9,319 bases of DNA. Origin: Armatimonadota bacterium (lineage in GTDB: Bacteria; Armatimonadota; Armatimonadia; Armatimonadales; Armatimonadaceae). The notes below the pieces were generated by a model. That model worked only from the letters and a program-made list of their open reading frames with translations, was not told the DNA's origin and made no database searches. The DNA lies in contig JACMIS010000616.1 in NCBI GenBank assembly GCA_014381035.1, positions 1 through 9,319 of the forward strand, given 5' to 3'. The position numbers and the translations under genes were made by a program. Below, one piece after another: positions 7,498-9,319 of the stretch (position 1 is the first letter of the stretch; every line of letters starts with the position of its first letter).

Positions 7498-7641
7498 AAA
7501 GAAGGAAGTGGCTTGCCGGGTGTGGAAATAACAGCGACATTCTTTCGCGAGGTCGCCCAGAGCAATACGAGCGGCGAGAGAGTCGTCCGACGTACAACCC
7601 GGCGGCAGGCAAGCGGCGACGCAAGGATACAAAGCAAAACA

Positions 7642-8538
7642 ATGATTTTACGAAAGCAATTGGTAGCAGCAGGGCTTGCGGCATTGGTCGCGGCGGGAAC
7701 AGTGATCACACTGCCGTCCCAAACCGCACAGGCACAAGCGGATCAGTATGAGCGCGTTCTGGCGAGCATACGTCTCAACAGCAAAGCGACTTCGGTACTG
7801 AAGGCGTACGGCAACCCGAACGATGTCGTGGTTGGCGATGTCGGGATCCGTGAGGCACCCGCCGGTGCGGGGCAAGCTGGCACGCAAGCAGGGGGCGCGG
7901 GCGGTCTGGGTGCTCCCGGTGCCGGACGCGGCGGGGCTACCCCCGGTGGTGGTCGTGGCAGCTTGGCTGGTCCTGGTCTCGGCGGCGGTACTCCCCCGGG
8001 TTTTGGTGGTCCCCCGCCAGGATTCGGCGGCCCTCCCCCTGGTTTTGGTGGCGCGCCTGCCGGCTTCGGCGGCGATGAGGATCGGGGTGGTGCTCCCGGC
8101 GGCTTCCCGGGTGCTTCCGGCGGCGGCGGTTTTCCGGGCGCGGGCGGTAGCGGCACCGGGCAGTTCGGTCAGACTGTTTCGAATCTGACCCCGCAACAAG
8201 AGACGACATGGATCTACAACCGTCGCGCGGGCAAAGATGTCGTGTCCTACGAATTCCTGGTCGGGCAGGGCGGCGCAGTGACGCAGATCCGCACTATCGG
8301 CTACGCGGGTGGCAACATCCGAACCAAGAAGGGTGTGCAGCTCGGCACGACGTACAAGGATGTGGTCCTGCGCTACGGTGTTCCCGAGGAGCAATTCCGC
8401 GTCGGGCGAAGCCTGATCGCTTCATACAAGAACCGCAACCACGTTCTTTTCCAGTTCCTCAATCAGCGCGGGCAGCAGGAAAACCCGTACAGCGCGGGCA
8501 ACAAGGTGATCGCGATCACCATCGCCAGCGTCGAATAA
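7642..8538 (+). CDS. Exported protein with two BamE/SmpA-like motifs split by a Gly/Pro-rich insert
   Basis: A 298-residue protein. Residues 1-33 are a signal peptide: MILRKQ, a hydrophobic core LVAAGLAALVAAGTVITL, and an AQAQA cleavage region, so the mature chain acts outside the cytoplasm. A first motif, LNSKATSVLKAYGNPNDV (45-62), is followed by about 115 residues rich in Gly, Pro and Ala (71-178), then TWIYNRRAGKDVVSYEFLVG (189-208) and VTQIRTIGY (213-221). A second motif, LGTTYKDVVLRYGVPEEQ (234-251), continues to SYKNRNHVLFQFLN (261-274) and VIAITIAS (289-296). The order 'G..T..V...YG.P, then W.Y, then a final strand' recalls BamE/SmpA/OmlA lipoproteins, but no lipobox cysteine is present. 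I chose ATG 7642 because the signal peptide starts there. The frame is open back to a TTG at 7513 with GAAGGAAG (7501-7508) upstream, but that start would bury the signal peptide. AAGGA (7623-7627) is 14 bp upstream of the chosen start. The fold match is inference, and function is unknown. Confidence 0.8.
   Translation: MILRKQLVAAGLAALVAAGTVITLPSQTAQAQADQYERVLASIRLNSKATSVLKAYGNPNDVVVGDVGIREAPAGAGQAGTQAGGAGGLGAPGAGRGGATPGGGRGSLAGPGLGGGTPPGFGGPPPGFGGPPPGFGGAPAGFGGDEDRGGAPGGFPGASGGGGFPGAGGSGTGQFGQTVSNLTPQQETTWIYNRRAGKDVVSYEFLVGQGGAVTQIRTIGYAGGNIRTKKGVQLGTTYKDVVLRYGVPEEQFRVGRSLIASYKNRNHVLFQFLNQRGQQENPYSAGNKVIAITIASVE
7990..8073 (+). repeat. Four 21-bp tandem repeats encoding (x-P-P-G-F-G-G)4
   Basis: Four consecutive 7-codon units encode TPPGFGG, PPPGFGG, PPPGFGG and APAGFGG (residues 117-144). 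The units differ at the DNA level mainly in third positions, so the peptide repeat is older or under more constraint than a fresh slippage tract. It lies in the middle of the Gly-rich insert and should form a flexible, unstructured spacer. Confidence 0.85.
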
Positions 8539-8560
8539 GCACGATTCTTCCCCTCGCTTC

Positions 8561-8604
8561 ACAGCCGATTTCACTACGAGATCGGCTGTTTTTCTTTTCT
8601 TTTT
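8561..8604 (+). terminator. Strong intrinsic terminator after the exported-protein gene
   Basis: ACAGCCGATTTC (8561-8572) pairs with GAGATCGGCTGT (8578-8589), a 12-bp stem with one T-G wobble and a 5-nt loop. It is followed by a long T-rich tract (8589-8604), and it starts 22 bp after the TAA at 8536-8538. This is the only clear Rho-independent terminator I found in the window. Confidence 0.92.
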
Positions 8605-8621
8605 GTCCTTCGCGGACGGCG

Positions 8622-8825
8622 CCAACGCATCGTTGGACCGGTCTCACCGGCGGTGCTGTATTAATGCTTGGTCCTGCGGGTTCGGTCCTTTCCCGCGAAT
8701 GCGCCGTTTCCCCTTCCCACTGCGTGGGAAGGGGAAACGGCGCATTCGCGGGAAAACAGCAAGGGTTAACCCGGGACGCGCGAAGCCTGACGTAGAACGA
8801 GCACCGCAGGTCCAACGATGCAACG
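8622..8825. repeat. Palindrome-rich element with 13-bp terminal inverted repeats and a perfect 32-bp hairpin
   Basis: The ends GCATCGTTGGACC (8627-8639) and GGTCCAACGATGC (8809-8821) are perfect inverted repeats, 195 bp from end to end, and each is bordered by AAC (8624-8626 and 8822-8824), a possible 3-bp target duplication. Inside, CGGTGCT (8651-8657) pairs with AGCACCG (8800-8806). The centre is a perfect 32-bp inverted repeat, 8689-8720 against 8724-8755, with the 3-nt loop TGC. Small hairpins with 3-nt loops (CCAACG-CAT-CGTTGG at 8622-8636; CCGGT-CTC-ACCGG at 8638-8650) and the palindrome GGGTTAACCC (8763-8772) add to it. No credible open frame exists, so this looks like a non-autonomous MITE or composite REP element. 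Mobility is inferred, because no second copy is in view. Confidence 0.75.
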
Positions 8826-8886
8826 TAATTGCGGAAACTGCGTTTCCGCTGCGTTGCCGCCGTCCGCCACCCGGAGGGTACCCGAC
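8820..8886. repeat. Second hairpin module adjoining the element, ending in GGGTACCC
   Basis: GCGGAAAC (8831-8838) and GTTTCCGC (8842-8849) form a perfect 8-bp hairpin with loop TGC, enclosed by GCAACG (8820-8825) and CGTTGC (8852-8857). The apex ACTGCGT is identical to that of the 32-bp hairpin upstream. After it, CACCCGGAGGGTACCCG (8868-8884) matches, on the opposite strand and at 16 of 17 bases, the 1375-1391 segment inside the other palindromic element of this window. The rest of the spacer to 8977 is AT-rich and I see nothing definite in it. Confidence 0.55.
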
Positions 8887-8977
8887 AAACAAAAAGAAAA
8901 CAGACAAGTGTTAATAAATATCAGTATCTGCCCGGTTTCCCTGTCCCTTCCGAACGAATAAAACGGCTATCTCGGGA

Positions 8978-9319
8978 CTACGATCTAACTTCGAAATCCG
9001 AATAGTCGCGGATCTGGTAGCGAGTCCCGATTTCTACCAACGTCCCCTTCAAGGTGACGAATTGCCCCATTTTGTGGGCGTCACAGGCTCGCTCATAATC
9101 CTCGCGATCCAGTAGAACCTGTGGGAAAATGATCCTGTTGCCATAGTTGCGGAAATAATAATACCCTTGCATAAAATGAAAAATACCTTCAAACTTTAAA
9201 TCCGGTATTGGTTTGGTGGCTAAAATTTGTCCCCGTCCGGGAACTATATCCAGTTCGGGAAAAAAACGATTTGAAAAGGCGTTTGTACAAAAAACTAATG
9301 TTTGGCATTTGAAAGTTGG
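8978..9319 (-). CDS. FAD-dependent oxidoreductase (DAO family), 3' part, with an atypical C-terminal tail; possibly a pseudogene
   Basis: The minus-strand frame is open from the window edge to the TAG at 8978-8980 (113 residues). The first 58 or so (VFCTNAFSNRFFPELDIVPG, then RGQILATKPIPDLKFEG, then a GYYYFRN segment and GNRI) closely match the substrate-binding half of DAO-type FAD oxidoreductases, especially versions I associate with Bacteroidota. In that family GNR(I/V)(L/I) is normally followed by a glycine-rich GG.R stretch that helps close the FAD site. Here it reads FPQVLLDREDYERACDAHKM, then GQFVTLKGTLVEIG, and ends at DYSDFEVRS, which does not look like DAO. Base composition changes at the same point: about 37% GC over 9131-9319 against about 51% over 8981-9130 (hand counts). 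The methionine at 9172-9170 is internal, so it is not the start. Either the gene is a fusion or the 3' end was replaced and the enzyme is dead. The FAD-binding N-terminus is outside the window. Confidence 0.7.
   Translation of the reverse strand, partial: PTFKCQTLVFCTNAFSNRFFPELDIVPGRGQILATKPIPDLKFEGIFHFMQGYYYFRNYGNRIIFPQVLLDREDYERACDAHKMGQFVTLKGTLVEIGTRYQIRDYSDFEVRS

Noticed and set aside
7648..8394. Long antisense frames opposite the exported protein, one of them very proline-rich
   Set aside because: They are the complement of the glycine-rich repeat tract, with no ribosome-binding site or motif, and the plus strand has a signal peptide and conserved motifs.
8633..8816. GTTGGAC ... GTCCAAC resembling integron attC core sites (GTTRRRY and RYYYAAC)
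   Set aside because: The two boxes are in the opposite order from a single attC, no complete R''-L''-L'-R' set can be built around either box, and no integrase gene or cassette ORF is present. The boxes are better explained as part of perfect 13-bp terminal inverted repeats.
8603..8914. Open frames in both directions across the palindromic element
   Set aside because: They read through inverted repeats, so each frame contains its own mirror image; no coding signal is visible.
1..9319. Defence system, phage, CRISPR or biosynthetic cluster
   Set aside because: I looked for effector, nuclease, reverse transcriptase, repeat-spacer and tailoring-enzyme signatures. The genes present are housekeeping or ordinary accessory types without such a system.

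Overview
The window is high-GC bacterial chromosome with mostly housekeeping-type genes. GC is visibly high over most of it, but drops to about 37% (hand count) over 9131-9319. The gene set is a TIM-barrel epimerase tail, an SPOUT rRNA/tRNA methyltransferase, a CNNM/CBS/CorC membrane protein, a GT4-like glycosyltransferase, a full-length PII uridylyltransferase (GlnD) and a secreted Gly-rich protein. This suits a free-living Gram-negative-type bacterium. Armatimonadota or a neighbouring soil phylum would fit, but that is an impression, and nothing in the window fixes the phylum.

Layout, left to right. The end of a sugar phosphate isomerase/epimerase-like gene (1-246, +). A 253-bp spacer with an extended -10 at 348-356. 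A TrmH/SpoU RNA methyltransferase (500-1411, +), whose last residues and stop codon lie inside a nested palindromic repeat (1365-1434). A hemolysin-C/CorC-type membrane protein (1467-2819, +), whose candidate promoter lies at the edge of that repeat. A 423-bp spacer without a convincing gene (2820-3242). A glycosyltransferase (probable start 3426, end 4532, +), convergent with glnD (7448-4632, -). A divergent promoter region (7449-7512). An exported protein with two BamE/SmpA-like motifs split by a Gly/Pro-rich insert (7642-8538, +), ending in a strong intrinsic terminator (8561-8604). A palindrome-rich non-coding element containing a perfect 32-bp hairpin (8622-8886). Finally, the 3' part of a FAD-dependent oxidoreductase (8978-9319, -) that continues beyond the window and carries an unexpected C-terminal tail.

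The genes do not form one pathway. TrmH and the CNNM protein could share a transcript. GlnD and the exported protein are divergent. I see no CRISPR array, transposase, phage gene, toxin-antitoxin pair, recognisable defence system, rRNA or tRNA.

The points most worth following are structural. They are two palindromic repeat elements, one of them supplying the end of a coding sequence; the interrupted duplicated domain of the exported protein; and the abrupt change in both protein family and base composition inside the right-edge oxidoreductase.
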